Positions 34,605-43,799 are shown, counted from the first letter of the stretch. The stretch: 64,000 nt of DNA from Nocardiopsis gilva YIM 90087 (GCF_002263495.1 NZ_CP022753.1:5944312-6008311), one strand, 5' to 3'. The notes: generated by a model not told the origin, from the sequence alone. Program-made: numbers and translations.

Positions 34605-35684
34605 TTGACCACCGATCTCGAGGCTGTCCATACCTTCACGCCCCTGCGCAACGAGCTTCCCGGTGCGCCCGTGCCCTACTACGTCGCCAACGGCGAGGGA
34701 GAGCGGTACGAGGTCGACGGACAGCTGTGGACCATCATCGCCCGGACTCAGGACACCGGCGGGCTGTTCGATGCCGCCTACATCAGTGGCGGGCGCGGGG
34801 CAGCGACCGGCTACCACGCCCACCGTGACCACCAGCGCTCCTTCATGGTCATCAAGGGCAGTGTGCAGGTGTGGCTGGGCGGGGAGAGCCGCGTTCTCGT
34901 GCCGGGCGACTCATTCACCGTGCCCCCGGGCACTCCTCTCGCCTACCGGATGCTCGCCCACCACACCCGCATGCTGACATGGTCGGCCCCCGGCGGCGCC
35001 CTCACCTACATCCAGCGGCTCGGCTCTCCCGTCGACAGCCACATCCACCCCAACCGGCCCGACCACTCCAGCTCTCCCGGTCGCCGAGCCGAGATCGGAG
35101 CCCCCCTCGGCATCACCTTCCCCGACGAGGAAGAAGTGGAAGCGAGCCTGGAGTGGGACGCACGCCTACCAACGGGGATCGAGCCCTACTTCCTGCGTGC
35201 GGGGGAAGGCGACCGGTTGGCATACCCCAACGGGATGCACAGCTATCTATGCCGGGGGGCTAACACCCGCCACCAGTACTTCGCTCTTCTCAGCCAAGGT
35301 GGCCCCAGCGAGTATTTCGCTCGCCACTTCCACCGAGAGCACACCGAGAACTTCCTCTGCTTGTCGGGCCGGATCTGGCTGCACGCCAACGGCGAGGACA
35401 TCCTGCTGACCCCGGGCGACTTCGTGCACGCCCCGGCCGGCACCATCCACACCTTCGCCTTCGACTCCCACCACACCGAGATGCTGGGCATCCTGGCCCC
35501 TGACGTGTTCGAGCCCTTCTTCGGGCACATTGCCGACCCGACCACCGACCACATCTACTCCGACGACAACTCGCCCACGGTGGTGGGGGCGCCTCCGGCC
35601 TCCGAGCTGCAGAAGCTCCAGGAGGAACTCGACCTGGTCATCGTCGGCCCTCCGCCCAAGCGCACGGTCGGCCTGGACATCTGA
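34605..35684 (+). CDS. Quercetin 2,3-dioxygenase-like bicupin
   Basis: This 359-residue protein starts at a TTG behind AAGGAAAACCGAA. It has two cupin domains. Domain 1 has YHAHRDHQRSFMVIKGSVQV (about residues 70-90), and domain 2 has ARHFHREHTENFLCLSGRIW (about residues 238-258) with the second motif PGDFVHAPAGTIHTF. The His-x-His...Glu/Gln...His ligands are present in domain 2, while domain 1 has Arg-Ser where Glu is usual. Quercetinases open the central ring of flavonols with O2 and release CO. The gene is co-directional with the esterase and probably under LysR control. A terminator lies at 35828-35859. Confidence 0.85.
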   Translation: MTTDLEAVHTFTPLRNELPGAPVPYYVANGEGERYEVDGQLWTIIARTQDTGGLFDAAYISGGRGAATGYHAHRDHQRSFMVIKGSVQVWLGGESRVLVPGDSFTVPPGTPLAYRMLAHHTRMLTWSAPGGALTYIQRLGSPVDSHIHPNRPDHSSSPGRRAEIGAPLGITFPDEEEVEASLEWDARLPTGIEPYFLRAGEGDRLAYPNGMHSYLCRGANTRHQYFALLSQGGPSEYFARHFHREHTENFLCLSGRIWLHANGEDILLTPGDFVHAPAGTIHTFAFDSHHTEMLGILAPDVFEPFFGHIADPTTDHIYSDDNSPTVVGAPPASELQKLQEELDLVIVGPPPKRTVGLDI

Positions 35685-35997
35685 CGGCCCGTCACAGGCT
35701 TCTGCCAGCGTAGGGATCTCGGCCGACGCACGGTGCCCCCGAACCTCCCGGTGCCGACCAGCGCACCCCCGAGTGTGGCCAGGACGTTCACCGACTCCAC
35801 GGAGACGGCCGTCAAGGCCGCGAACCCGCGTTCCGACCACGTCGCACGTGGTCGGACGCGGCCGCTCTCGTGGGGCGGCGGCCCCATCTCGTCCGACCGG
35901 TGGGGCGGAATGTCCCGTGACGGCCTGGTTTCGACGGTGAATGCTCTTTACGCTTGTGGCGGTTCGCGCCCGTTCTTCCGCGCAGTGAAGGAGCGTT
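35685..35997. other. Intergenic region between bicupin and P450
   Basis: Apart from the terminator hairpin at 35828-35859 no feature is supported. The P450 promoter must lie in the last 140 bases. Confidence 0.4.
35828..35859 (+). terminator. Terminator after the esterase/bicupin operon
   Basis: CCGACCACGT at 35833-35842 pairs with ACGTGGTCGG at 35846-35855 across a 3-base loop, extended by GCGT and ACGC with a single bulge. Confidence 0.7.
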
Positions 35998-37215
35998 ATG
36001 CCCCCCGCCCGCGCCGTACCCGACGTCCTCTCCGACGCCTTCACGGCTGACCCGTACTCCGCCTACCGAGTCCTGCGGAGAGACGCCCCGCTGCTGTGGC
36101 ACGAAGGGATGCACAGCTACATCATCTCCCGCTACGAGGATGTGAAGAAGGCCTTCAAGAGCGACGAGTTCACCACGGCCAACTACGACTGGCAGCTGGA
36201 GCCCATCCACGGGCGCACGCTGGTGCAGATGAGCGGGCGCGAGCACGCCGTGCGCCGTGCGCTGGTGGCGCCCGCGTTCCGAGGCAGGACACTGCGGGAG
36301 CAGTTCCTCCCGGTCATCGAGGAGAACGCCCGCGACCTCATCGACGGGTTCCGCACCGCCGGGTCGGCCGACCTGGTCGACGAGTTCGCCACACGCTTCC
36401 CCATCAACGTCATCGTCGACATGCTCGGCCTCGACAAGGCCGACCACCCGCGGTTCCACCGGTGGTACACCGCCATGATCGCGTTCCTCGGCAACCTCAC
36501 CCAGGACCCCGACGTGGCGGCGGCCGGAATACGGACCCGCGAAGAGCTCGCGGACTACATGCTCCCCGTCATCCGACAGCGCCGGGACAACCTCGGCGAC
36601 GACCTTCTCTCCACCCTGTGCACGGCCGAGATCGACGGCACGCGGATGAGCGACGACGACGTGAAGGCCTTCTGCAGCCTCCTCCTCGCCGCCGGTGGCG
36701 AGACCACGGACAAGGCGCTGGCCAGCACGTTCGCCAACCTGCTGCGCCACCCCGACCAGCTCGACGACGTCCGCCGCGACCGGAGCCTGATCCCCCGCGC
36801 CTTCGCCGAGACGCTGCGTTACACGCCCCCCGTGCACATGATCATGCGGCAGCCCGCCCAGGACGTGACGGTCAGCGGCGGGACCATCCCGGCCGGCAGC
36901 ACCGTCACCTGCCTGATCGGGGCCGCCAACCGCGACGGGAACCGGTACTCCGATCCTGATTCCTTCGACATCCACCGCACGGAGCTGGACACCGCCACCG
37001 CCTTCACCGCCGCGGCCGACCACCTCGCGTTCGCGCTGGGACGGCACTTCTGCGTGGGGGCGCTGCTGGCGGAGGCCGAGGTGACGGTGGCGATCAACCA
37101 GCTGCTGGACGCCATGCCAGACCTGCGGCTCGCCGACGGCGCTGACCCGGTCGAGCGGGGTGTGTTCACCCGGGGACCGGCCGAGCTGCCGGTCGTGTTC
37201 ACCCCGGCGGCATAG
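35998..37215 (+). CDS. Cytochrome P450
   Basis: This 405-residue soluble P450 starts at an ATG behind GAAGGAGCGTT. The I-helix oxygen-binding motif is LLAAGGETTDKAL (about residue 238), the ExxR is FAETLRYTPP (about 274) and the haem loop is LAFALGRHFCVGALLAEAEV with the axial Cys at about 351. The second residue of the haem signature is Ala rather than Gly, a common bacterial variant. It is convergent with the conservon P450 and separated from it by 38 bases. No ferredoxin gene is adjacent. The substrate is unknown. Confidence 0.93.
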   Translation: MPPARAVPDVLSDAFTADPYSAYRVLRRDAPLLWHEGMHSYIISRYEDVKKAFKSDEFTTANYDWQLEPIHGRTLVQMSGREHAVRRALVAPAFRGRTLREQFLPVIEENARDLIDGFRTAGSADLVDEFATRFPINVIVDMLGLDKADHPRFHRWYTAMIAFLGNLTQDPDVAAAGIRTREELADYMLPVIRQRRDNLGDDLLSTLCTAEIDGTRMSDDDVKAFCSLLLAAGGETTDKALASTFANLLRHPDQLDDVRRDRSLIPRAFAETLRYTPPVHMIMRQPAQDVTVSGGTIPAGSTVTCLIGAANRDGNRYSDPDSFDIHRTELDTATAFTAAADHLAFALGRHFCVGALLAEAEVTVAINQLLDAMPDLRLADGADPVERGVFTRGPAELPVVFTPAA

Positions 37216-37253
37216 CCGACCACCGGTACCGAACTCCAGAGGGGCGGTCGCGG

Positions 37254-38576
37254 CTACGCGCTCTCGTGGGCCGCGGCGCCCATCGCCCCCGCCGGCCACA
37301 CCGGCACCCCGGGGCTGAACCGCACCGGCAGGGAGAACAGGCCGCGCATCCACACCGACGGCCGCCACCGCAGCTCGTCGGCGGCCACGTCCAGCTCGAT
37401 ATCGGGCAGCCGGTCCAGCAGCACCTCGATCGCCGTGCGTGCGATGGTCTCGGCCAGCTCGGGGGCCGGGAAGGGGCAGCCGTGCTCGCCGTGCCCGAAC
37501 GACATGTGCGCCCGGTTGGCCGAGGAGTCCGAGGGGCACTCCGGCTGCACCCGCGGGTCGGTGTTGGCCGCGGCCAAACCCAGCACCAGCAGATCGCCCT
37601 TGCGGATCCGGCGGCCGCCGACCTCGCACGCCTGCACCGCCCACCGTCCGACGAAGTTCTGGGTGGGGGTGTTCTTCCACAGCACCTCGTTGAGCGCCTC
37701 GCCGGCGCTGCTGCGCCCGCCCTGCAGGGTCACCGAGAACTGGTCGTCGACCAGCATCAACCGCAGGGCGTTGCCGATCCAGTTGCCGGTGGGCGCCTGC
37801 GCGGCGGCCATCACCACCAGCAGGTCGATGACGACCTCGTCGTCGGTGAGGCCGGCCGGGTGCGCCAGAAGCCGCGAGGGGACGTCGTCGGCCGGGCGGA
37901 CGCGGCGGTCGGCGACGAGCGCCTGCATCCGCGCGTGCAGCCGCTGGTGCGCCAGAGCAGCGGACTCGTCCACGTCCAAGGAGGCCAGGACGTCCTCCAC
38001 CAGGGCCGGGACGTCGGACTCGGACAGTCCGAACATCCGCGCCACCACGCCCGCCGGGATCCGGTGGGCGTACCGGGCGATCAGGTCGGCCTGCCCCTCC
38101 CCGGCGAAGTCGTCGACGAGCTGGTCGGCCACCTGCTCGCAGATCAGGGACAGTTCGGTGCGGTCCAGGGCGTCCAGCGCGTCGCCGATAGCGCCCGCGC
38201 GCCGCTGGTGCTCGGCGCCCTCGGCGAACATCACCGACGGTGTCCAGCCCACGTAGGGCATGAGCGGCCAGTCGTCGGGAATGTGGTCCCAGGCGTTCCA
38301 CCGCCTGCAGTCGCGTGCGAACCACTGGGGGTTGCTGGTGACGTGGTGGACCTCGCGGTAGCCGAGCACGAACCAGGCGGGGATGTCGCCGTCGAGCAGA
38401 ATGGGCGCCACCGGGCCCTGGCGCCGCCGCATCTCGTCGTAGAGCACCGCCGGGTCCTTGGCGATCTCCGGCCCGTAGAACCGGACCGCGTCGGTGTGGT
38501 CGGGGTAGTCATCCCACAGCGGGCGGTCCGCATGTGCCGGCGAGGAGGGCTCGGGCAAGCTGGGGTCGTTCGTCAC
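37254..38576 (-). CDS. Conservon cytochrome P450 (CYP157-like, ExxR arginine missing)
   Basis: This 440-residue protein starts at a GTG that shares GTGA with the stop codon of the GTPase gene, so the two are translationally coupled. The haem loop is MSFGHGEHGCPFPAPELAET (Cys at about 395). The K-helix reads LNEVLWKNTPTQNF, giving Glu-x-x-Trp where nearly all P450s have Glu-x-x-Arg; CYP157 enzymes of streptomycete conservons are known for the same departure. The I-helix (AAAQAPTGNWIGNAL) also lacks the usual acid-Thr pair. This suggests a role as regulator-coupled or non-standard haem protein in the conservon rather than a normal monooxygenase. Confidence 0.9.
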   Translation of the reverse strand: MTNDPSLPEPSSPAHADRPLWDDYPDHTDAVRFYGPEIAKDPAVLYDEMRRRQGPVAPILLDGDIPAWFVLGYREVHHVTSNPQWFARDCRRWNAWDHIPDDWPLMPYVGWTPSVMFAEGAEHQRRAGAIGDALDALDRTELSLICEQVADQLVDDFAGEGQADLIARYAHRIPAGVVARMFGLSESDVPALVEDVLASLDVDESAALAHQRLHARMQALVADRRVRPADDVPSRLLAHPAGLTDDEVVIDLLVVMAAAQAPTGNWIGNALRLMLVDDQFSVTLQGGRSSAGEALNEVLWKNTPTQNFVGRWAVQACEVGGRRIRKGDLLVLGLAAANTDPRVQPECPSDSSANRAHMSFGHGEHGCPFPAPELAETIARTAIEVLLDRLPDIELDVAADELRWRPSVWMRGLFSLPVRFSPGVPVWPAGAMGAAAHESA

Positions 38577-39196
38577 GGCGTGCCTTCCTGAGCGGGCGAT
38601 GGGACGTACAGGTGCCTGAGGTGCTCGACGAGTCTGATCAGCACGGACTTGGCGGATTCGCGGTCGCGGGCGTCGCACTCGACCAGGGGGACCCCGTCGG
38701 ATAGCGACAGCGCCTCGCGCACCCGGGCGGCGTCGGGCCCGGGACCGAACCGGTTGACCGCGACGACGAACGGCATGCGGTGGTGCTCCAGCCGGTCGAT
38801 GGCGTACCAGGAGTCCTCGATGCGGCGGGTGTCCACCAGCACGACCGCCCCCAGGCTGCCGGAGAACAGCTGGTCCCACAGGAACCAGAACCGCTCCTGA
38901 CCGGGCGCGCCGAACAGGTACAGAACCGTGTCGTCGGTGAGCGTGATCCGACCGAAGTCGAACGCGGCCGTGGTGGTGGTCTTCTGCCGCACCCCGCTGG
39001 GGTCGTCCACGCCGACACCGGCCTGGGTCATGACCTCCTCTGTGCTCAGCGGGCGGATCTCGCTGACCGACCCGACCATGGTCGTCTTGCCCACGCCGAA
39101 CCCGCCCACGACCACAATCTTCAGGGCGTCCGTGGCGGTCGCCCGGAGGGGGGTCGGGCCGTCGTGCGTCGCTTGGTCAGAGGCGTTGGAGTGCAA
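38573..39196 (-). CDS. cvnD: Conservon Ras-like GTPase (CvnD)
   Basis: This 207-residue small GTPase has the P-loop VVVGGFGVGKTTMVGSVSEI (about residue 30), the switch region TTTTAAFDFGRITLTDD, the G3-like FGAPGQERFWFLW and the NKxD-position VVAVNRFGPGP. These are the features of the MglA-like GTPases that end Streptomyces conservons. The start is a TTG overlapping the DUF742 gene by 20 bases. The GTPase is thought to act with the sensor kinase, roadblock and DUF742 proteins in a eukaryote-like membrane signalling complex. Confidence 0.93.
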   Translation of the reverse strand: MHSNASDQATHDGPTPLRATATDALKIVVVGGFGVGKTTMVGSVSEIRPLSTEEVMTQAGVGVDDPSGVRQKTTTTAAFDFGRITLTDDTVLYLFGAPGQERFWFLWDQLFSGSLGAVVLVDTRRIEDSWYAIDRLEHHRMPFVVAVNRFGPGPDAARVREALSLSDGVPLVECDARDRESAKSVLIRLVEHLRHLYVPSPAQEGTP

Positions 39197-39536
39197 TGAG
39201 TACCTGCTCCAAGGTTTCCGGGGAGGGTTGCCGGGCCCACGTCGTGGTCGACGCCGGGTGACGGGCCGTGATCTGGCCGGTGTCCAGCAGGTCGCGCAGC
39301 AGGATCTTCACCACGCTCACCGGGAGGCGCAGCTCTGCGGAGATCTCCACCACCGCCATCGGCCGTCGGCACATCCGCAGGATCCGCGCGTGCTCGGACT
39401 GCATCGCGGGGGTGGGCTCGCACTCGCTGACGATGAGCGTGACCGTGTCGAAGGACGCCTCGTCAGCACGGGCGCGGCCACCGGTGACGGTGTAGAGCCG
39501 GTCGGGGTCCTCACGATCGATGGGACGCGGGTTCAT
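39177..39536 (-). CDS. cvnC: Conservon DUF742 protein (CvnC)
   Basis: This 119-residue protein shows the DUF742 pattern: RPIDREDPDRLYTVTGGRAR at the start, then SEHARILRMCRRPMAVVEIS, a winged-helix-like AELRLPVSVVKILLRDLLDT, and a tail ending EQVLIALQRL. It overlaps the roadblock gene by ATGA and the GTPase gene by 20 bases, so the block is translated as one unit. Confidence 0.93.
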   Translation of the reverse strand: MNPRPIDREDPDRLYTVTGGRARADEASFDTVTLIVSECEPTPAMQSEHARILRMCRRPMAVVEISAELRLPVSVVKILLRDLLDTGQITARHPASTTTWARQPSPETLEQVLIALQRL

Positions 39537-39970
39537 GACGTGGTGTCGCCGCCGGCGACGGAGCGCGGCGCGGCGGTGAGGTACGTGCCGATCTGCTCGA
39601 CGAGCTCGTTCATGTTGTGCCCGACGATGCCGACGTCAGCGTCGGCGTCGGCGATCACGGCGAGGTGGGCCCCCTCCCCCGCCGGCACGATGAGCAGCAG
39701 CCCCCCACCGAACTCCACCATGGCCTGCCCTGACCCCAGGCCGTCACCGAACTCGGCCGAGGCGCTGAGGGACAGGCTCTGGATCCCCGCAGAGACGGCG
39801 GAAAGCTGGTCGGCCTGGTCCTCGTCCAGGCCGGGGGTGAAGCACATCTTCAGGCCGTCTCTGGACAGCACGAGAACGTGCCGGACGCCCGGCGTCTTCT
39901 CCACGAGGTTGTCCAGGAGCCAGTCAAGGCCGCGGTTCGCGGTACTGGTCGGGGGTTCGGGAATGCTCAT
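39533..39970 (-). CDS. cvnB: Conservon roadblock/LC7 protein (CvnB)
   Basis: This 145-residue roadblock/LC7-fold protein contains LDWLLDNLVEKTPGVRHVLV at the start, then LSRDGLKMCFTPGLDEDQAD, and MVEFGGGLLLIVPAGEGAHL and MNELVEQIGTYLT. Roadblock proteins bind and regulate small GTPases, fitting the CvnD partner two genes downstream. A 181-base gap separates it from the kinase gene. Confidence 0.93.
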   Translation of the reverse strand: MSIPEPPTSTANRGLDWLLDNLVEKTPGVRHVLVLSRDGLKMCFTPGLDEDQADQLSAVSAGIQSLSLSASAEFGDGLGSGQAMVEFGGGLLLIVPAGEGAHLAVIADADADVGIVGHNMNELVEQIGTYLTAAPRSVAGGDTTS

Positions 39971-40151
39971 CGCGATCGCGGGGCGCGGTCCGGGGACTCC
40001 CCGGGCCGGGGCCCCTGCCTCCTGCTCTCTCGGTCGGTTCTACGGGTCGGTGCGGCGGCGGTCCGGCCGCCGGGACGCTGGGCCGGGGAACGGTGCGGAC
40101 CTTCCCGACGGCGGCCTGGTGGCGTCACGGGCTCGGGGTGGTCTCACACGC

Positions 40152-41761
40152 TCACGAGCGCTCCTCCTCACCCGTCCCCGACGGGCCGCGGCCGCGGCTG
40201 GCGTGGCGGAAGGCCGCGAACCGGGCTCCGGTGTCGCGACGCTCCCGCGTGGTCGGTGCGGCGGCTGGTGCACGCCTCGACCGGGCCGCGGCCGCGAGCG
40301 TCTCGCCGCGGCGGCGCTGGGGCAGGCCCTCCGGCCTACCGCCGTCCCGGGGCTCGGCGTGCTGGTGGCCGGCCCGGGAGGGGGTGGGCTCGGCCGCCGC
40401 CGGCGGCGGCGGGTGGGGGCGGGCTCGGCAGGCCCGACCCGGGGCTGGGTGATGAGGTGCTGCGGGATCAGCACCACGGCGCCGCTCCCACCACGGGAGG
40501 AGGGGCGGAAGTTGACGGTCAGGCCGTACTTGGCGGCCAGCCGACCCACCACCGCCAGGCCCAGGCGGGTACCGGAGAGGGTCGTCAGGTCCATGGACTC
40601 GGAGACGAACTGCTCGGCGCGGCGCCGCTCGCGGGCGCGCATGCCCAGGCCACTGTCTTCGATCGTGACCGTCACGCCGGTGTTCTCCTCCTCCACGTAC
40701 ACGTGGACCTCGGTGTCGTGGGCCGAGAAGGTGGTGGCGTTGTCCATCAACTCGGCCACGGCGTGCATGACGCCCTCGGCGGCATAGCCGGCGACGGCGG
40801 ACGTGCTGGTGGAGTGGACACGCACGCGCCGGTAGGCGCTGATGCGTCCCATGGCGCCGCGCAGCACGCTCTCCATCACGATGGGCTTGGTCCACCTGCG
40901 CCCGGAACGTCCGCCGCTGAGGAGCGCGAAGCTGTCGGCCAGCCGACCCATCTGCGAGACGCTGTGGTCGAGGTCGAGGAGGTCCGCGAAGATCCCCTCC
41001 TGGTCGCCGTAAATGTCCTCCAGCTCCCGCAGCCGGGCGAGCAGCGTGGTGACCTGGGCCTGCACGCGGGCCGCGGCGCTGGCGCAGCCCGCCATGGCCG
41101 CGCCGCCCCTGCGTTCGGCCTCGCTGAGGGCACGGGCGGTCTGCTCGAGGACGCGGCTCAGCTCGTGGTGGGTCGGCCGGACCACCTCGGCGAGGGCGGC
41201 CTCCGCCGACGACGTCCGGCTCGCCCGGATCCGCGCGACCAGCGCCGGCAGCGTCTCGTCCGCCAGGGCCGCTGCCTCGCCCTCCATCGTGGACAGCCCG
41301 TTCCGCCCGGCGACGGCCCGGCTCTCGGCCGCGTCCAGCGTCCGCGCGGTGTACTCGGCGAGTCCTCGCAGCGCGCCATGGGTCGGCTGCACCACCTCCG
41401 CAAGCGCCGACTCAGCCGGGACGCCCTCGCCCACGCGACCCGCGAGGGTCGGAAGTACGACCTCGCGCAGATGCAGAGCCTCGCGCTCCAGGCGGCCGGT
41501 GGCGGCCTCGGCGTGCGCGGTCCGCTCGCGCGCCTGGCGCGCGGTGGCGGCATAGTAGGCGGCCGCGGCGAGCGCGGCGACCAGAACCGCGCCGGTGGCG
41601 GTGCCGCCGACCAGGACGGGGGCTCGCGCTGACCACGGTACGGCCAGGGTCACCCATGTCCACACCAGAGCGACGGCGGCCGTCGCTCCGAGGAGGACGT
41701 ACCCCGCCAGCCTGCCGGGCGAGGGCGGGCGCGGGTCATCGGCGGGTGCATGGGCTGACAT
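40152..41761 (-). CDS. cvnA: Conservon sensor histidine kinase-like protein (CvnA), frameshifted near the end
   Basis: The N-terminus has two membrane segments (LAGYVLLGATAAVALVWTWV and LVGGTATGAVLVAALAAAAY), then a long helical region with an internal repeat (SALAEVVQPTHGALRGLAEY and AALAEVVRPTHHELSRVLEQ). The ATP-binding domain has the N-box AVAELMDNATTFSAHDTEV (about residue 335) and the G-box EDSGLGMRARERRRAEQF. In the main frame the protein continues into Arg/Pro-rich sequence to 40040. A shift by one base within the C/G-rich run at about 40370-40450 instead gives the family C-terminal motif GLPQRRRGETLAAAARSRRA and DTGARFAAFRHASRG, ending at 40152. One base is thus missing, by mutation or sequencing error. 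Confidence 0.85.
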
Positions 41762-42319
41762 CGATCAGCTCCCCTGGGGCTGGTCGGGGGCGGAAGGGCA
41801 GGCGGACGGCGGCCGCACCGATGCTGGGCGGCGCGGGCGGGAGGAGATCAAGGGCGCTCCCACCGGGAGGGTGGCACCCGCCAAGGCAGCACGGAACATA
41901 TTCCGGACCGTGCCGGATCTCGGCGGCGGGGGACGCTAGGGCCACGAACCTACCCACTCCGGCCAGGCAACTCAACACCAGCGCGGCCACTACATAGCGG
42001 GATTAACCAACGTCATGCCATATTTCCGACAAACCGACCACCCCAGAGCAGCGGCCCGGCGGGCGCCCACCGCCACCCGAGGGACGCATTCGATCCCGGA
42101 AACGACGACCGCCGTCTCCACATTTGCGACCCGTTGATTCACGCGCCTTCTATCGCATCTCCAAAAACCCAGGGCAGTTCATATAAAACCAAATCGAACT
42201 GGCGCGATAGGGGCCACTGAACAGATAACGCAGAACACGAGAAACCACAAACCCACTTCTGCCGCAGAACGAAAACGCCTGCTCACGCCGCCCTCAAAGA
42301 GGTGAACATTCGGCCTACC
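41762..42319. other. Conservon promoter region, AT-richer
   Basis: This 560-base gap upstream of the conservon has a noticeably AT-richer part at about 42100-42290. No gene is supported. It must contain the promoter of the cvn operon. Confidence 0.4.
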
Positions 42320-42640
42320 TCCGCATGCGCGGAGAAGCGGAGCAAACGGCCCGCGAGAACGCGAGGCGTTGGGGGATCCGGTGGAGTCGTCGTTCCTTGC
42401 GGGGATCGGTGTGGGCCCGGCGGGCGTCCTCCCACCAGGTCACATCCCGCACGAGCTACAGCGCCTCGACCGCCAAGGAGCTCGTGCAGGGGCCGGCGGT
42501 TGGGATTGATGCAGAACAGATCGTGGGCTCAGCGTCCACCCAAGTAGAGGGAGTGGGATTGGACGATGTGCAGCGCATCGGCGGTGAACAGGTGCCCGGC
42601 GACCTGGCCGTCGTCCAACCGGTCCGGGGGCACAGGTGAA
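42320..42640 (-). mobile_element. ISAs1-family transposase remnant
   Basis: The minus strand shows two frames of the same transposase. One gives LDDGQVAGHLFTADALHIVQ then SHSLYLGGR before a stop, the other gives LVRDVTWWEDARRAHTDPRK and ERRLHRIPQRLAF. These match the central DDE region of ISAs1-type (IS4-like) transposases, where TADALH and the VTWEDARRAH-type block occur in that order. The frameshift, the stop and the lack of both ends show an inactive fragment. Terminal repeats were not found. Confidence 0.65.
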
Positions 42641-42803
42641 GGCCTCCAGAGTTTCCGGGGTCCCTGGAGTACGCGGCGCATCCTTACTTTTTTGGTCCTT
42701 GGCCAGACAAATCGCCGGTGTCCGGTTTAGCATCGATGTCGACAGGCGACCGACATAGATGTAGTCCGGGGCAGGCCACAGTGGCCAGCGTGGAGGTACA
42801 GAA

Positions 42804-43202
42804 GTGCCGAGGTATGGCCGGGAAGACGAGGAGTGGGAACAGCTCGTCGAGGCGGGGCTCAAGTTCCTGATCGAACGCGCGCAGCTCAAAACGTTCACCA
42901 CCTACACCGAACTCAATGCCGCGCTGGTACGTAGGACCGGACTCCGGGGCTTCGATTTCGGGCAGGACAGCGAGCGAGCCGCGATGGGAGACCTGCTGGC
43001 GACGATCGTGGAACGCGAACTACCGAAAACAGGACTTATGCTTTCGGCTCTGGTTCGCTATCTCGACAGGAACGACGCGGGAACCGGATTCTACAAGTTC
43101 GCCGAGGAACTGGGACTCCTCGAGCGCGGTGCATCGACGCGGGCGAAAGACGAGTTCTGGTTCAAACAGGTCAACGCCCTGTATGGGTGCTACGCAAGCT
43201 GA
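42804..43202 (+). CDS. Hypothetical actinobacterial protein
   Basis: This 132-residue protein starts at a GTG behind GGAGGTACAGAA. It is helical and acidic at the start (REDEEWEQLVEAGLKFLIER), with TTYTELNAALVRRTGLRGFD and FDFGQDSERAAMGDLLATIV, then ALVRYLDRNDAGTGFYKFAE and KDEFWFKQVNALYGCY at the end. The pattern is of a conserved single-domain protein seen in several actinobacteria, but no function is known to me. It stands alone between an IS remnant and a MerR remnant. Confidence 0.72.
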   Translation: MPRYGREDEEWEQLVEAGLKFLIERAQLKTFTTYTELNAALVRRTGLRGFDFGQDSERAAMGDLLATIVERELPKTGLMLSALVRYLDRNDAGTGFYKFAEELGLLERGASTRAKDEFWFKQVNALYGCYAS

Positions 43203-43474
43203 GTTTGTCGGCTGTTGCCGAGGATCGTGCGCGGACCGGGAATGGCAGTGAGGAGAATACGTACTCCCGTAAACAGCTTTTCGGCGCTAGTGCAGCGAGA
43301 CCGCGATCGGCGCGTCGCCGCGCCATCGGCTCGGCGTGCTCAGGTGCGCAGCGCGGTATCGAAAGGGTAGTGAACTCCGGTCGGCGTATGCCGCGAACAG
43401 GAAAACTGCGATGGATGCTTGCACCTGACACTGCTGTCACCTCCCACGCTGTCACCTCCCAGCATGCCCCTGCT
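43203..43474. other. Gap without a recognised gene
   Basis: Nothing beyond a short direct repeat (CCTCCCACGCTGTCACC, GCTGTCACCTCCCA near 43430-43460) was seen. Confidence 0.3.
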
Positions 43475-43781
43475 GCACGTGCGGAGCACTTAGCCGTAAG
43501 CCGCAGATCGTTGAGGTAGCACGAACAGCAAGGGCTTCTGGAGTCGCGCCGCACCGAGAGACGAAAAGGCAGTGGTGAGGGTCCGCATTATTCGCGAGCT
43601 CCTCGGCGCCGGACTCAAAGACCTGCAGATCATCGCCCCTTACCCGGGGCAGAATCTCGATCCCGAGCACTACTACAGGGCACTGGATACCCACAACAAC
43701 CGACTCGGCGAATTGGACCGCAGGATCTCCGGCCTCACCGTTCACCGTGACCGGCTCCAGGAGATGATCGGCGGGCGCTGA
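43475..43781 (+). pseudogene. MerR family regulator remnant
   Basis: Before a frameshift the sequence reads LAVSRRSLR, a stop in place of Tyr, then HEQQGLLESRRTERR. This matches the MerR helix-turn-helix (SRRSLRYYEQQGLL). In another frame from 43572 it reads VRIIRELLGAGLKDLQIIAP and then RALDTHNNRLGELDRRISGL with TVHRDRLQEMIGG, the MerR wing, dimer helix and tail. The gene therefore has at least one stop and one frameshift and no start. MerR regulators respond to metals, oxidants or drugs. Confidence 0.7.
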
Positions 43782-43799
43782 CGGCACCCGAACGGAGCC

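Noticed and set aside
35812-38325. Long minus-strand open frame of 837 codons across the P450s
   Set aside because: It runs antisense to the P450 at 35998-37215 and out of frame with the conservon P450. Its product is Gly/Arg/Val-rich low-complexity sequence typical of GC-rich shadow frames.
42300-42430. CRISPR-like pieces (TGCGGGGATCG, CTCCGCATGCGCGGAG)
   Set aside because: They resemble parts of type I-E repeats but no regularly spaced repeat copies exist. The region is explained by an ISAs1 transposase remnant.
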